Source of the DNA: Hyaloperonospora brassicae
Taxonomy: Eukaryota; Oomycota; Peronosporomycetes; Peronosporales; Peronosporaceae
Length of the DNA: 64,000 nucleotides
NCBI GenBank assembly: GCA_947650285.1
Contig: CANTFL010000272.1
Coordinates: 1 to 64,000 of the forward strand
Direction of reading: 5' to 3'
The notes beneath the pieces are model-generated. The model was given only the letters and a program-made list of their open reading frames with translations. It did no database searches and was not told the DNA's origin. Below are positions 1-10,925 of this stretch, piece by piece; within the stretch, counting starts at the first letter, position 1, and every line of letters begins with the position of its first letter. The position numbers were made by a program, and so were the translations under genes.

Positions 1-437
1 GCCTGGGCCTAGGCCACTGGGCCTGAGCCTCGGCCTGGGCCTGGGCCTGAGCCTAGGCCTAGGCCTAGGCCTAGGCCTAGGCCTAGGCCTAGGCCTAGGC
101 CTAGGCCTAGGCCTAGGCCTAGGCCTGGGCCTAGGCCTGAGCCTAGGCCCTAGGCCTAGGCCTGAGGCCTGGGCCTAGGCCTAGGCCTAGGCCTAGGCCC
201 TGAGCCTAGGCCTAGGCCTGGGCCTGAGCCCTAGGCCTAGGCCTGAGCCCTGGGCCTGGGCCTAGAGCCCTAGGCCTGAGGCCTAGGCCTGAGGCCTGAG
301 GCCTGAGCCCTGGGCCTGAGGCCTAGGCCTAGGCCTAGAGCCCTAGAGCCCTAGGCCTGAGCGCCTAGGCCCTAGAGCCCTAGGCCTAGGCCCTGAGCCC
401 TGAGGCCTCAGGCCTAGGCCTAGGCCTAGGCCTAAAC
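1..437. repeat. Degenerate TAGGCC hexamer satellite, telomere-adjacent type
   Basis: The stretch is a tandem array of the 6-bp unit TAGGCC. It is nearly perfect from about 55 to 125 and elsewhere varies as CTGAGCC, CTGGGCC and CTAGAGCCC. The core CCTAGG is its own reverse complement, so the array reads alike on both strands. It ends at about 428-440 in CCTAAACCCT, which is 1.4 units of the CCCTAAA/TTTAGGG telomere repeat known in oomycetes and plants. A subtelomeric satellite or degenerate telomere variant is the likeliest reading. Whether the window starts at a contig end cannot be seen. Confidence 0.85.
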
Positions 438-439
438 CC

Positions 440-2131
440 TACCACATAAATCGTATCCTTTTCTCTCGCTACGCTGTTGTAACAATTTATTACGAACGGT
501 CTTTGTTCAAAACGCTTTGTAGTGATTTCGGTTGATCTGGTCATTGCGACCCTACGCTAGCATAATTCTTTTTATAAGTCATCGATATGACGTAACTTTA
601 TTGAATTATCGTACGATAAGTGAGCCTCCTTTAAAATGGCCGAATAAATGCACTATTTTTATAAATTAGTCGATCTTCTGTAGAGTTGAGACCTATTAAT
701 CAATCATATTATAAACCTTTCTCAAGAGAACAAGTGTTTTTCGCCCCTATCGCTTCGGTCTCTCCGCATCCTTTTTTCTGCGCCTCCCGCTCACATCTCA
801 TTTACCTTCATCATTCGCCTACTCTCTACGCCCTCCTCCAAACATCCTATACTCTATATTCTCTACCCTTATTTGAGTTAAACGTCAGAGCAGATGTGCT
901 GAAATATTATATGAAAATAAGAAAAAATATAATTTTTTCATAAAAACAATCACAATATTATATAAAATATCAGCCTCATATAATTAGGAGATCACAAAAT
1001 GAGCCACGTCATAGTATATTTAAGTTTATTAAGTACAACTGCAACTCCACGTCTTTGTTCATTTTTATTCCCATTGAATGGCCGTGCCTAAGCGTTGTCG
1101 TGTTTTAGAAGTCGCAGAGGTGTTCTCCCGCGGGCGTACTGTTATTGCAGCCACTAGTTGCGTGCGCACAAGCCCAATGTGAGGTGTGAACGCATCTTCG
1201 TATCATAGGCCGCGTCCGTAAACACAGTCAGTCGGTGGTAATGTGGTTAATGCTAGCCATAGATGTTACGGTTGCACATGTGAAAAAAAGGATGAAAGTG
1301 AGAGTAAATATAGTCAGCGTTAACTACTCCTCTGGTTAACTCTACGTTGCGCATTAACCAAAACAAAACTGCAACTAGACCACGTCCAGTTGCTCATCGT
1401 CTCCGTCTCTCCATATGACATGTGTCAACCTGTCACATGGCTTCCTCTATCTTTTTCCTATGTGTTAACCTGTCACATGGCGTCCGTCACATCTGTCAAC
1501 CGTCACATTTCGTCCGTCTCTCTTTGTTCCATGTGTCAAACCTGTCACAATAAAAAAAACTTTAAGATGAGGTCGGACTTAATGCAACAGGAAATGCACT
1601 TATACTGCATAACATTTTGACCTTTCAGAGAGATTATATTTAGAAATTCCTCCTCAACGTCATCTTGAATGGTTTTCAACTTTAACAACCTGCGCAAGTC
1701 CACAATCTTTAACATATCTGCAATCATATCACCAGACTTCACAGTCTTTGCTTCATGATCTTGGCTTAAGCGTAGTGGTAGATGAACTCGAAACGTAGGT
1801 CAACATGCTTTGCGCTGTATGTACGTTTCCCGCTCTCTAATTGCCTAATTGCAGCTCATAACTCGAATTTGTAAAAGCTGAATAGAATGTTTCTAGATGT
1901 TGCGCCTGAATCGCGGTTGATAACAAACGCAAGAATCACCTTCTCCCACTTTATGTATTATCGGTCATCTAGACTGGTTTTGAACTGTTACAAGGTTACG
2001 AGGCTGCAGTCGAGCTTCAAAAACGAGAAATTTCAAGCCATACCCCATGACATAAATACGATCAGTTGCGGACTTAACTGGAAGTTTAGTCGCGTTGCAC
2101 AAGAGTAAGGAATTACTTATCAAAATAAGAA
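440..2131. other. Gene-poor stretch, nothing recognised apart from a small repeat
   Basis: AT-richer DNA with only short reading frames, none showing a motif I recognise. The one visible structure is the imperfect tandem repeat at 1,400-1,552, listed separately. Confidence 0.6.
1400..1552 (+). repeat. Imperfect tandem repeat, unit about 30-40 bp, four copies
   Basis: The phrase ATGTGTCAACCTGTCACAT recurs four times with small changes (at about 1,421, 1,460, 1,490 and 1,531), separated by pyrimidine-rich GTCCGTCTC-like spacers. No function is evident. Confidence 0.6.
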
Positions 2132-2333
2132 GATTCATAGGTACACACACACCCTTCTATACGTGCATACCCACCTGAAATAGATGACCCTCCTTAACCC
2201 TCGTAACCTTCCTAACTAGGCACCGCACACTTATAGATACACTATGCGATATAAATACTCATTGCTTTGTACACACCCTCCGTAATACAGGCCTCTTTCG
2301 TGGCAGCACACAGCCTTGCGTATGAAATTCGCT
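2132..2333 (+). repeat. Left inverted arm of the 2.1 kb element
   Basis: Pairs with 4,019-4,222 in inverse orientation. The inner 60 bp, from the ACACACCCTCC block to GAAATTCGCT, is almost identical between the arms. Confidence 0.75.
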
Positions 2334-4018
2334 CTTATAATCCGGTACACCCCCTATGAGTACCCATTATACTGCCATTCCCATGTTCAAAGATCCTTAA
2401 TCTTTTAGATCAAGTATTGGTCATACGTCTATCTGGTTCTGAAAAATACAGTAAGATGTTCCACTGCTTGCTGCCATTTCTTTCGGTCTTTAGTCTGGCA
2501 ATCGATGATGCTACCTTGCGCTGAGGCTAATACCAAGTTTTTGATATTGTTGGATTCCGATTGACTATACATTAATGTGACTGAAGTCGAATAATTTAAC
2601 AGCTCTATTCACGTGCTTCTCGTCAGGCATTATACATTCATGAACCGATTCTATTCTATGATGAGTATGCGTACAATTTCAGGGGACCATTTTAAGAGCA
2701 TGGGAGCGACTCAAACAGCGTCAAGATAGCCCAAGGCAAAGACGGTGGTAAAAATTCGGAAGGAGGGTTGTAGTCATGGCAGTGAAACCGACGTATCATA
2801 GCCGTATGGCGTCATTAAGGTCATCGAGCTCGCTAAGCAAGCGACAACCCGTTCGGATTTTCTTCGGTCGTCCCTCCTTTAAGACCAAGGCGATATGCTC
2901 GAGCTAACGTCTTGTCCATCATCTGTCGCTGTCCTAGGCTCCGTTTTGCACTATTATTTACGTCTTGCTATCAAAATGTAAGGTCCGTCCGTAGCATAGA
3001 TATTGTATGCCCGAACGTGTTGCTGTGACACGCTCGTCAACGCTACAATAGATGAACATGTACATTGTTTGCCTGGGCAAGTAGCCACTACATTTAAGGT
3101 ACTAGGGTGACAATCTCGTCAATCGTTACAGTGCTCGTAAGAGGGCTGAGTCATGATCCAACTTTTGTAAGTCACTGCTTAAATTATTAGCTTTTTAAAT
3201 GTGAGTTTACGATCTCAGTGTTGCAGAGTACGTTCCTTATGGTTATGGCGTACGTACTAGCCTGATTTCTCTCAAGTCATAGCGTGTATCTTGTCTACCG
3301 ATCGCCCTTGTCGATCAGTATAATGATGTCTCGGGCAGCATCGTCAACGTTGGCAGCAGCATGTATCGCGGGAGAGAATAATTATTTAAACACATTACGA
3401 CGCACACCTTGACCTTTTCAAACGTAATCCTCTACATATCCAGATGAACCTCTATAGCTGGTTGCTCACACCATGGCTGCACCTTCAAGGAGCAGCAACG
3501 GTTTCTAGTGCTGGTTGATCCATCTACGAATGCTAACATAGCCATACAATTCGAGCGGCTATTCGAGAAATAAAGGGCTACCTGCTTTAACCTGACTGCA
3601 CTGCTGGCATCAGCTTGACTATGCTGCAATAGACGGGACACCTTGTGCACTTATTTTGATGCGTTTGTCCGCAAATTATTCGCACCGTAGTTTAGTACAA
3701 GTAAAGTCTGCAGCATTGGGTTTAGACAACGCAATCAAAATCCCATTCGCAGCAGTTGTATAAGCCATTTACTTGGTCCACCATTGAATGTGAGGGAGTA
3801 CAGACTGTGTCAGCTAAGTATTACAATTCGTGCTCAGAATGACAAAGGCGGTCTTAAAGCGTGCGTAAGTGTCATTACGACAGTTGAAAGACGGGCTTCA
3901 TTAAGTACCACTTCGGACATGCTGCGTGTCTGCAAACCAAGGAGAATGTCATGGTGTAAGCTCTTTTATGACATCGACCGATATTTAAAAATAATTTAGG
4001 GCGGTGTGCCAAATAATG

Positions 4019-4222
4019 AAAGCGAATTTCATACGCAAGGCTGTGTGCTGCCACGAAAGAGGCCTGTATTATGGAGGGTGTGTACCAAGCGAAGAATATT
4101 TATATTGCACAGTGTATTCATAAGCGTGCGGTGCCAAGTCAGGAAGGTTTCGGTACTTGAGGATGGTCATCTATTTCAGGTGGGTGTGTACGTATCGAAG
4201 GGTGGGTGTGTACCTGTAAATC
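4019..4222 (-). repeat. Right inverted arm of the 2.1 kb element
   Basis: Reverse complement of the left arm. The outermost shared motif is GTGTGTACCT at 4,207-4,216. Similarity fades within about 20 bp on the outer side. Confidence 0.75.
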
Positions 4223-4989
4223 ATCTAAACTAATTTACATTCATATTATAATAATTACTTAAAAATGCGTTTTTTTCAAATTTTATTAAATGATCAATGC
4301 TTCTTATTGGCTCGTGACTATCTCATCCGTCACACATGCTGATAAAAGAAGTTCCGAATGTCCCGACGTTTCAGGTCGTACTGCAGCAGGCCATGACAAA
4401 TGTTCGAAAGAATTAATTTTCGACTGTAGTCCGTGAGACGATTGCCATGGTGGCAAATATATACCGAATTTTGGAATGTGCACCAATTGAAACTCGCAAG
4501 TTCTCCTTCGGCATCACATTGAGGCAGATTTGACGTCTAGAAACTGCGATTCCTGTGAGATTTTGTATCTTGCGCATCTTATATTTAATTTGATATGGAT
4601 TTCTAGCAAATTATCACCTATTTTTATCTTTAGGTTACCCGAGTTCGCTACCCTGACCAGCTACCCTCCATGTCATCTGCGTCCTGATACAATCTGCCTG
4701 GACTGGATGAGTATATGCGCCGGTCCATCTCCGGAGCAAGACGCGCCTTTCGAGGTTTTCCGCAAAAGTTGGGAGGCATAAATTTAGTATCTCCATATTG
4801 TGTGCTGGGCTCTCGTTTCACTTCTTTGTGGAGCGGGAATGTCACCATCAGGTATGCGGCGTGAACGCGTTTTGGGGGTAAAGCTGGTCAAGCGTCATTT
4901 ATCTGAAAGTAGAGTGTGCTCCTTTTGCGAGCAATGGACCAAATATACACGAAAGGGTAAGTGTGTATTCTATTATTTTTAATTCCCTT

Positions 4990-5400
4990 CGTTATATGCG
5001 ATTTTTTGTCACAAAGGTATTTTCGCCGCCGAGGACGAATCCGACTGGGCTACGTACATTGTTAAAAAGCTAGATATTTACTGGGGCAATCTAAAGTCCG
5101 ATGTCTCAAATTTTTCGAACTTGGCGCTTGCGGCGACGATCTATTGCCCGCATAGCGCAGGGTACGGAAAGTCACGGTCCTATATTGCTGCCCCACACAC
5201 CAAGAGCAGGAATCGCCTAGGCATTATAACATGTGAAAAGATAGAGCGAATGTAAATGTTTTACCACGCCCGATCAAATGACCATCTCAGGGTGGCTTAT
5301 CAGAATCGGATGCTTGCACGTAATTATCCGGTGCCGGTTTCAATTGATTTACTGGAGGACGAAGAAGGGAATGCGCTGGAAGCAGATACTAGTCGGTAGG
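4990..5400 (+). pseudogene. hAT-like transposase C-terminal fragment, decayed
   Basis: One plus-strand frame from about 5,010 to 5,254 reads through FAAEDESDWATYIVKKLDIY and then a segment with SNLALAATIYCPHSAG followed by HTKSRNRLG and CEKIERM. The order (an alanine/serine stretch, then HTK-RNRL, then EKI) resembles the C-terminal dimerisation region of hAT transposases. A stop follows, and a further open piece (VPVSIDLLEDEEGNALEAD, to 5,397) lies in a shifted position. Upstream, at about 4,900-4,960, CSFCEQW could be a remnant of the N-terminal zinc finger. The assignment is by remembered pattern only. A host gene fragment is possible. Confidence 0.35.
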
Positions 5401-6200
5401 CATATATTTGCAGTACAAGGTAGATGAAAGTGAGACTGACTAACCACGGTTTGTCTGCCAAATCGTTATATTCAGACTCGTCGACTGACTCGGACTCTTT
5501 TTCTGGTACTTGCACAATGTTTTGAGTTCGATGCGCAAACAAATGTTACCGAAGATGATGGGATTGAGGCCGGCGAGGAAAACACTGTCCGCGAAGACAA
5601 TTTTATAACTTTTGCTGACATGATAGGTGCTTCGCCAACTCCTGCACCGGAGCGTGTATTGTGTATGCAGATCTCTTGCATTCTATCTATTGATCTGCAA
5701 GATCCCCCTTGCATGATTTTTTTATCACAATTGATATTTTCTTAACCGGCCGGGTCGCATTATATACCGAGAACCTGCTTTGTGATTTTATCTCCAAGGT
5801 GTTAAAAGTGGTTGATTTGATAACAACTATGAAAAAGGTAAAAAACGGTAAAAAATTACAAGCTGGTAAACAGTATTAAGGAGTGGTTGTGGAGAAGCGC
5901 AGAATAATAATGATGGAAATTGTGGATCATGCAATCTGCATTAAGGGCGATCACTTTTGGTTGGTGGAGCGCGCTCGGAGATATGCCTGTTGACATAAGG
6001 AATGTGAGTAAACGACTGAGTGAAAGAAAACTATTGTTAGAGCTGCAGATTGATCTGCCTAAAGTCAAGAAGAAATTTAGAAAGGATCGACGACTGACCG
6101 ACCACGATCCGCGATTAAGGGCTTGGATAGCCAAGCTACAAGGACCGGATCAATCAAGATGTGATCAACATCTGGAGTACTGGATATCTAATGACAATGG
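5400..6200. other. Unassigned stretch between the hAT-like fragment and the gypsy complex
   Basis: A GT-to-AG interval with a CTGACTAAC branch-like motif lies at about 5,422-5,476, followed by an open plus-strand stretch to about 5,740 containing EDDGIEAGEENTVREDNF. This could be a further broken exon of the same gene. From 5,740 onward there is a 95-codon plus-strand ORF (5,920-6,207) without recognised motifs. It overlaps the start of weak similarity to the E-family leader, so I do not call it a gene. Confidence 0.3.
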
Positions 6201-6399
6201 TATATAGGTGAATATAAAAGCAAGCTGGAAGAGTGGATCGTCATGATAATCAAGTATGCGAAGTTTCGGACGTGACGGCGATCCAACCTTCAACGCCCGA
6301 TCGAAAACGCAACCAATTGACCAATATCTATCTTGAGTGTGTACCGCTGGGTGGCATAGACACATAATTGGCGTGGATACACAATTGGTGTCGATCACA

Positions 6400-6525
6400 A
6401 ACTGCGATCCACTACCCCGCGATCAACTACCTCGCGATCCACTAACTCGCGAACCAATACCTCGAGATCCACTACCCCGCTATCCACTACCCCGCAATCC
6501 ACTACCCAGGAATCCTCGACGGAGT
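6400..6525 (+). repeat. Tandem repeat, unit about 15 bp (CGCGATCCACTACCC-like)
   Basis: About eight imperfect copies of a 12-15 bp unit reading C-GCGATCCACTACC. The same motif recurs in the other two leaders of the family (about 11,640-11,770 and 19,490-19,660) with different copy numbers. It is therefore an expansion-prone part of the family leader or LTR. Confidence 0.75.
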
Positions 6526-6861
6526 GTCTGATGTGGACCACATGATGCAAGGATCTATTTACATAGATAGGCGATTTGCTACAATTGACTAAGCGAACAC
6601 ACAGGCATATTTATATGTTTTGGACTTGGTTGGTTGGCATTAAACAGAATTGAATTTGCAACGAAAGACACGCGTCGACATCTCCCGGGCAGGATGTTTG
6701 GCCTCCCGTTGAACAGAGAATCACCCACGTCGAAGCCAACTTCGCCCTTGGATTGTTTGGCCAGGCGGAAAGTCAATTCTCACCGCCACCCCCTCAACTA
6801 CGATAGGACGCAGTGAACCCTACGGTTCAGATTCAAGATCTCGAGACGGCTCAAGTGGCCG

Positions 6862-9221
6862 ACACATACTATAAGTATTCCACCACCAACGGTGAAGGAA
6901 GGTGAAAGTCTTTTGGTGGTCAGTTTATTGGATCGGCCTGAACCAAACGAAATATTGGGGCGTATTGTGCAATAGTGTGAAAGCTCCCGGAATGGAAGAT
7001 CGTGAATGTCGCAGCCGAATACGCAACAGACCTGACAGCAAACGAAGCCGAATATCGTGGTCTGCTACTAGGTTTCGATATCCTGGCCTATCAGGCGCGG
7101 GGGTGCATCATCATTAGTGGCCATTCTAACTTAGTGGTCCGGCCAATGCGCGGAGAAATTGACTGCAAGGCGCCCGGATCACAGTTGCTACGTCACAAAG
7201 CTATGGAGAAACTCCGATCGTGGCCGATCCACGAATTTTTACACATGAAGAGGGACTGGAATCACAGTGCCGATCGACTGGCAAGCAACGCTTTACAACA
7301 AGAGAAAGGCACGATGACTGTATCCGATCAAGATCGTCATACTTTACATTCGTTGAACCGGTTGGACACGTTATTGACACCCAAAATGGTCGATCGGGTC
7401 GTGAAAATATCTGCCGTTACTAGATCAGTCGTAAGGAGACGACGGTCACCTGAAGTAATGCAAGAGGAAGTCGTTCAGAGGATCAGAATCGAACGAATCA
7501 AGCAATCACAGAAAGAAGAGAGTTGGATCGCCAACCTGAAGGAATTCCTGATCGGAGACATAACGAAGTTGAGTATTGAAGAAGCAAAGTTATTTGCTCG
7601 GATCGCGTTCGATTATGAAGTTGACGAAAGCAGACTACCGTTTTTCTGCCCGCGATCTACGGAAGATCCCGATAGCCGCGTGAAATTGATTCGTTTGGTG
7701 GTACCGGAACTACTGCAGCAAGATTTCCTGCATCATAATTAGACAATTCTGGAGGGCGGACACCATGGTGTTGGAAGAACATACCAACGAGTCCGATCCA
7801 AGTTCCACTGGATAGGACTCTATCGGAGTGTCCAGCGTTATGTAGGAGAATGTGTTGATTGCATGACGGGAAAAGGTAAACCTATACTGCGCGGCGAATC
7901 GCCGGGGAATGTCCAAGCCACGTATCCGTTTCAGATAATTGCTATGGATCACATCCCATCGTTGCCGCGATCTTTAAATGGAAACACTGAGTTGTTGCTG
8001 TGGGTAGATTATTTCTCAGGGTACGTAATCGCCAAGGCGAGTTCCTCCAGAACTGATCAAACGATCGCTGAAAGTTACGAAGAGTGTGTGTTTTGAAGAT
8101 TTGGAGCCAGTGAAGCGATCCGCCATGATCGAGAGCCAGGATTCATGTCCAATTGCGTCCGAGCGTTCAACCGGACCGCGGGGCAGAAACAGCGTGCTAC
8201 TATGGCATATCGACCCCAAGCGAATGGAACAGCAGAAAGAATCGTGCAGACCTTGACGAGGGCGTTGAAGATGTACGTTACAGATATGGATCAGAAGTAT
8301 TGGGACGATTACGCTGAGAGGTTGCTGTTCGCCATCAACACGGCACAGGATCGCTTGCGAGGAGATAAGTCATTCTACCTGATCCACAGTTGGGACCCAA
8401 GATCGACGCTGGAAGCGACTTTGCCTTTGGGAAGCACCAAACGATGGGACCAAGATCCACGAAGATGGCGTTACCATATGCGACGTCATTACCAGATAGC
8501 TAGAGAAGCCGTTAACGATCTTCTACGGATCGCGATCCAAGATCGGGACGACCGACACAATACTGAGGACGGATAGCATGATATCGAAGTTGGATCGCAA
8601 GTATGGCTCTATTTGGATCGAGTGAAAGAAGGATACACCCGAAAGCTGGCACATATGTGGCATGGGCCATTCCGGGTTAAAGAACTTTGCGGGAGACACG
8701 CAGTACGTTTCGAGATCTCGAATAAACCTTATCGATCATTCCCGTTGGTACATATATCCAAGCTGAAGCGGGTGAAAACCTTCCCGTATCGGCGAAAAAA
8801 ACTGTTGAACGTTAAAGAGGCGGATCGCTTGGATTCTGAAGAATCCCTGCTGCCAGAAGATAGCCGGAAACGCACATTGGATGAAGATGAATTTGAAGTC
8901 GATAAGATATTGGATGTGCAATCCGGCAGACGGACCCGTTTTGGCAGAGTGCAGCGCCAGTATTTAGTGCAATGGAAGGGATCGGTCGATCCGACTTGGA
9001 TAGATGAGGTCGACTTGAACTGTGGGGCCTTGATGCAAGAGTTCGATCGCGATCGAGTCAGCAAGAATCGTTTCGAGGTGATGCAATTACACGGAGCAGC
9101 GGTGGATGAAAAACCGATGTGTCGAATCGGAAGTTGCCTGCAACGAGGTTGCAGATGTGGACAAAGGGAAGGGTTGTGTGTGGCGATCCAGGTATCAAAC
9201 CCAATTGCAGTGAGTAATTAG
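6862..9221 (+). pseudogene. 3' pol of element F: second RNase H, integrase, chromodomain; three in-frame stops
   Basis: From 7,002 to 9,221 there is one continuous reading frame with no frameshift, broken only by TAG at 7,740, TGA at 8,094 and TAG at 8,574. Domains in order are as follows. First is an RNase H of the second (archaeal-like) type, with TANEAEYRGLLLGFD; its usual GDS aspartate is replaced (GHS) and the late ADRLAS aspartate is kept. Next is the integrase HHCC zinc domain (GGHHGVGRTYQ ... ECVDC). The integrase core follows, with Asp in AMDHIP, Asp in RHDREPGF and Glu in NGTAERIVQ, all present. Last is a chromodomain (YLVQWKGSVDPTWIDE). Dual RNase H gypsy elements are known from plants and oomycetes. 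The enzyme set would convert and insert element cDNA, but this copy cannot make a full protein. Confidence 0.85.
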
Positions 9222-9418
9222 AAAAGGCAAATGAGACGAATTCAAGTGATGATCGAGAAGGAAGTAAAGATGAACACATATATATATTGATAGTTTAAAC
9301 GTACTGTCGGATCGCTTCGTACTACTTTGAATAATATTTACTCGACTAGCGAGCGGTCGACGACCCGTGATGGTCCTTGATGCAGGGTCGAGATTGGTTG
9401 CGCTAGGGTTCATCTGGA

Positions 9419-10925
9419 TCAAAACGAGCCAACGCGGAGATCAGGTTGGGAATTTTTTTCTGAGAACCGCACAAACCCGGGTACCATGGACGCATCTCGA
9501 CCGGTGACGGAGGATGCATGAAGAACGGACCCCCCCAGGAACGGATTTAAATCGCAGTGTCCGTCGATCATCCCCTGAATGATAAAGCGCAATACGATTT
9601 TTATCGGGGTCCGGATCGAGATCGCCGCTGTTTGCGCTGCTGGTAAATCCTCGCCAGCTCCGGATCGCGATCGCGCTGCTCGGCCGGCAAATAAATGGCG
9701 TGAATTGCTTCCCACAGAGCCTGTAGATGCCGGGTCTCGAATTCTTGGTAAGCGGATGCCACCTCTGCGAACCAACCAGTCACGTGAAACGAGACCGGTG
9801 TGACTTGGCCAAGTAATTAATTCCAAGGCTCTTGTCGGTACAACGCTAACACTTGAGCCGAAGTAACCAGCCGTGGACTCCACTCAGATTCAGGCGGAGC
9901 AGCGTTGGATCGAGGCGCGGTGGGTGCTGGGAAGATGTCTCCTTTCGGCCTTGTCAGGTGCTTGAATAAGGTATCCACGTCCAGCTTCTTTACGCAGGTC
10001 AAGCTGAGCCGACGGGCTGATTACGGGTGTACGCGTTATTGGGACCAGGTTACTCGATCGCAGTACCCGGGAAACCATTCAGCGCGAGGTACCCGGGTCT
10101 TAGCTAAACGTTCGTATTCCGCGGGCGGAAGCAAGGCATTTTCGGCATCCCGCGGACTGCCGGTCATGCTGAACAATCCGTCGGAGTCACTCAATGCTTC
10201 GCCAAAGATATCCACTTACAAGACGCGGTACTTTGCAGGTGGTGCGAATGCACTCGAAAGTGGAGGCGATTCAGACTTGAGGCGGGGGGAATCCACTAAA
10301 ATTGAGGCAGGCACCGATCCGGCAGAAGGTGGAACATTGCTCTACGATCCACGGGTCCGCAAAAAAGAGCGCGATCAAGACAAGGCGTCCAGAGTATTTT
10401 CTTCAGAAAGCTTAAACGCTTCTGTATCGGAGAGCGGTGGAACGCTATTTGGAAGCTTCTGGGCCAATATATTTTGTGTTTGGGAGGCGAATCGTTTTCT
10501 ACCCGAGATGACTGGAGTTGTTGGAGTCCGTGCTTATCCTGACGTAGCTGTGGACCCGTCCGAGCGAGTTGATCTGGAAGGCCGCGTAGAAACGCGTGGT
10601 AAATACATCAGATCCGAAAGATTTTGCAGATTGCACTGGTCCAGTAAATCGGGGAGACTCACCGTCTGACTTGCCCTTAGGGGTATCTACCGATTATGAT
10701 ACAGCACGCGTCAGATTCGCAGTGCGAGGACGCTTGGTCGGAAGACCAGACCCGTAGCCCTGTATCATTTGCCGGTTGATGCGGTAGCGGAGGTCGTAAA
10801 CAGTACATTTGAAGGAAGGCGGAGCGATACAGAAGCCAATTGAGCCAGGTGAGTCCGGATCGTGTCGCGATCGCGGACGGCCAAGAGAAACTGTGTGGTG
10901 GAGTTAAGATCACAATTTTCTTGTG
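9419..10925 (-). pseudogene. Gag N-terminal region of an E-family element, broken
   Basis: Read on the minus strand, short frames from 10,974 down to 9,419 give gag-like pieces in order: PLVGRPGASGESGSQENCDL, then AERRHLPSTHRAS, then RLVTSAQVLALYRQEPWN, then EFETRHLQALWEAIHAIYLP and GMIDGHCDLNPFLGG. I recognise this combination as the N-terminal half of a gag polyprotein of oomycete gypsy elements. Frameshifts and stops separate the pieces. The sequence ends abruptly at 9,419, where it meets the 3' end of element F in the opposite orientation. The capsid and zinc-knuckle part is missing here. The plus-strand 254-codon ORF over 9,905-10,669 is taken to be a shadow. Confidence 0.65.

Larger units (their letters stand above)
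2132..4222. mobile_element. Putative 2.1 kb non-autonomous element with long terminal inverted repeats
   Basis: Two arms of about 200 bp (2,132-2,333 and 4,019-4,222) are reverse complements at roughly 85-90% by eye. They share the outer AGGTACACAC motif and an inner block containing CAGGCCTCTTTCGTGGCAGC. The 1.7 kb between them holds no recognisable reading frame. Long arms around a non-coding core suggest a non-autonomous DNA transposon or foldback element. I could not find a convincing target-site duplication, so the exact ends are uncertain. A chance inverted duplication of another repeat is the alternative. Confidence 0.5.
6200..9262 (+). mobile_element. Element F: internally deleted gypsy element of family E
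   Basis: The segment joins two parts of one gypsy family that normally lie kilobases apart. At 6,200-6,861 is the family leader (compare 19,440-20,010). From 6,862 the sequence is the 3' half of pol: second RNase H, integrase and chromodomain. Gag, protease, RT and the first RNase H are missing, with the junction near 6,861 after the GGCTCAAGTGG phrase. The 6,862-9,262 part is nearly identical to the reverse complement of 13,064-15,464. Flanking LTRs were not defined. Confidence 0.75.

Noticed and set aside
686..2150. Secreted effector (RxLR-type) or other host gene in the left gene-poor region
   Set aside because: Short frames without an RxLR or dEER motif or a supported signal peptide.
5920..6207. 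95-codon ORF with a basic, helical composition
   Set aside because: No recognised motif, and it overlaps weak similarity to the E-family leader.
6400..6525. CRISPR-like spaced repeats
   Set aside because: Units are contiguous and degenerate without unique spacers; the genome is eukaryotic.
9905..10669. 254-codon plus-strand ORF, the longest in the left part
   Set aside because: It lies opposite the gag remnant, has no recognisable motif and an odd composition; treated as a shadow of the minus-strand gag.
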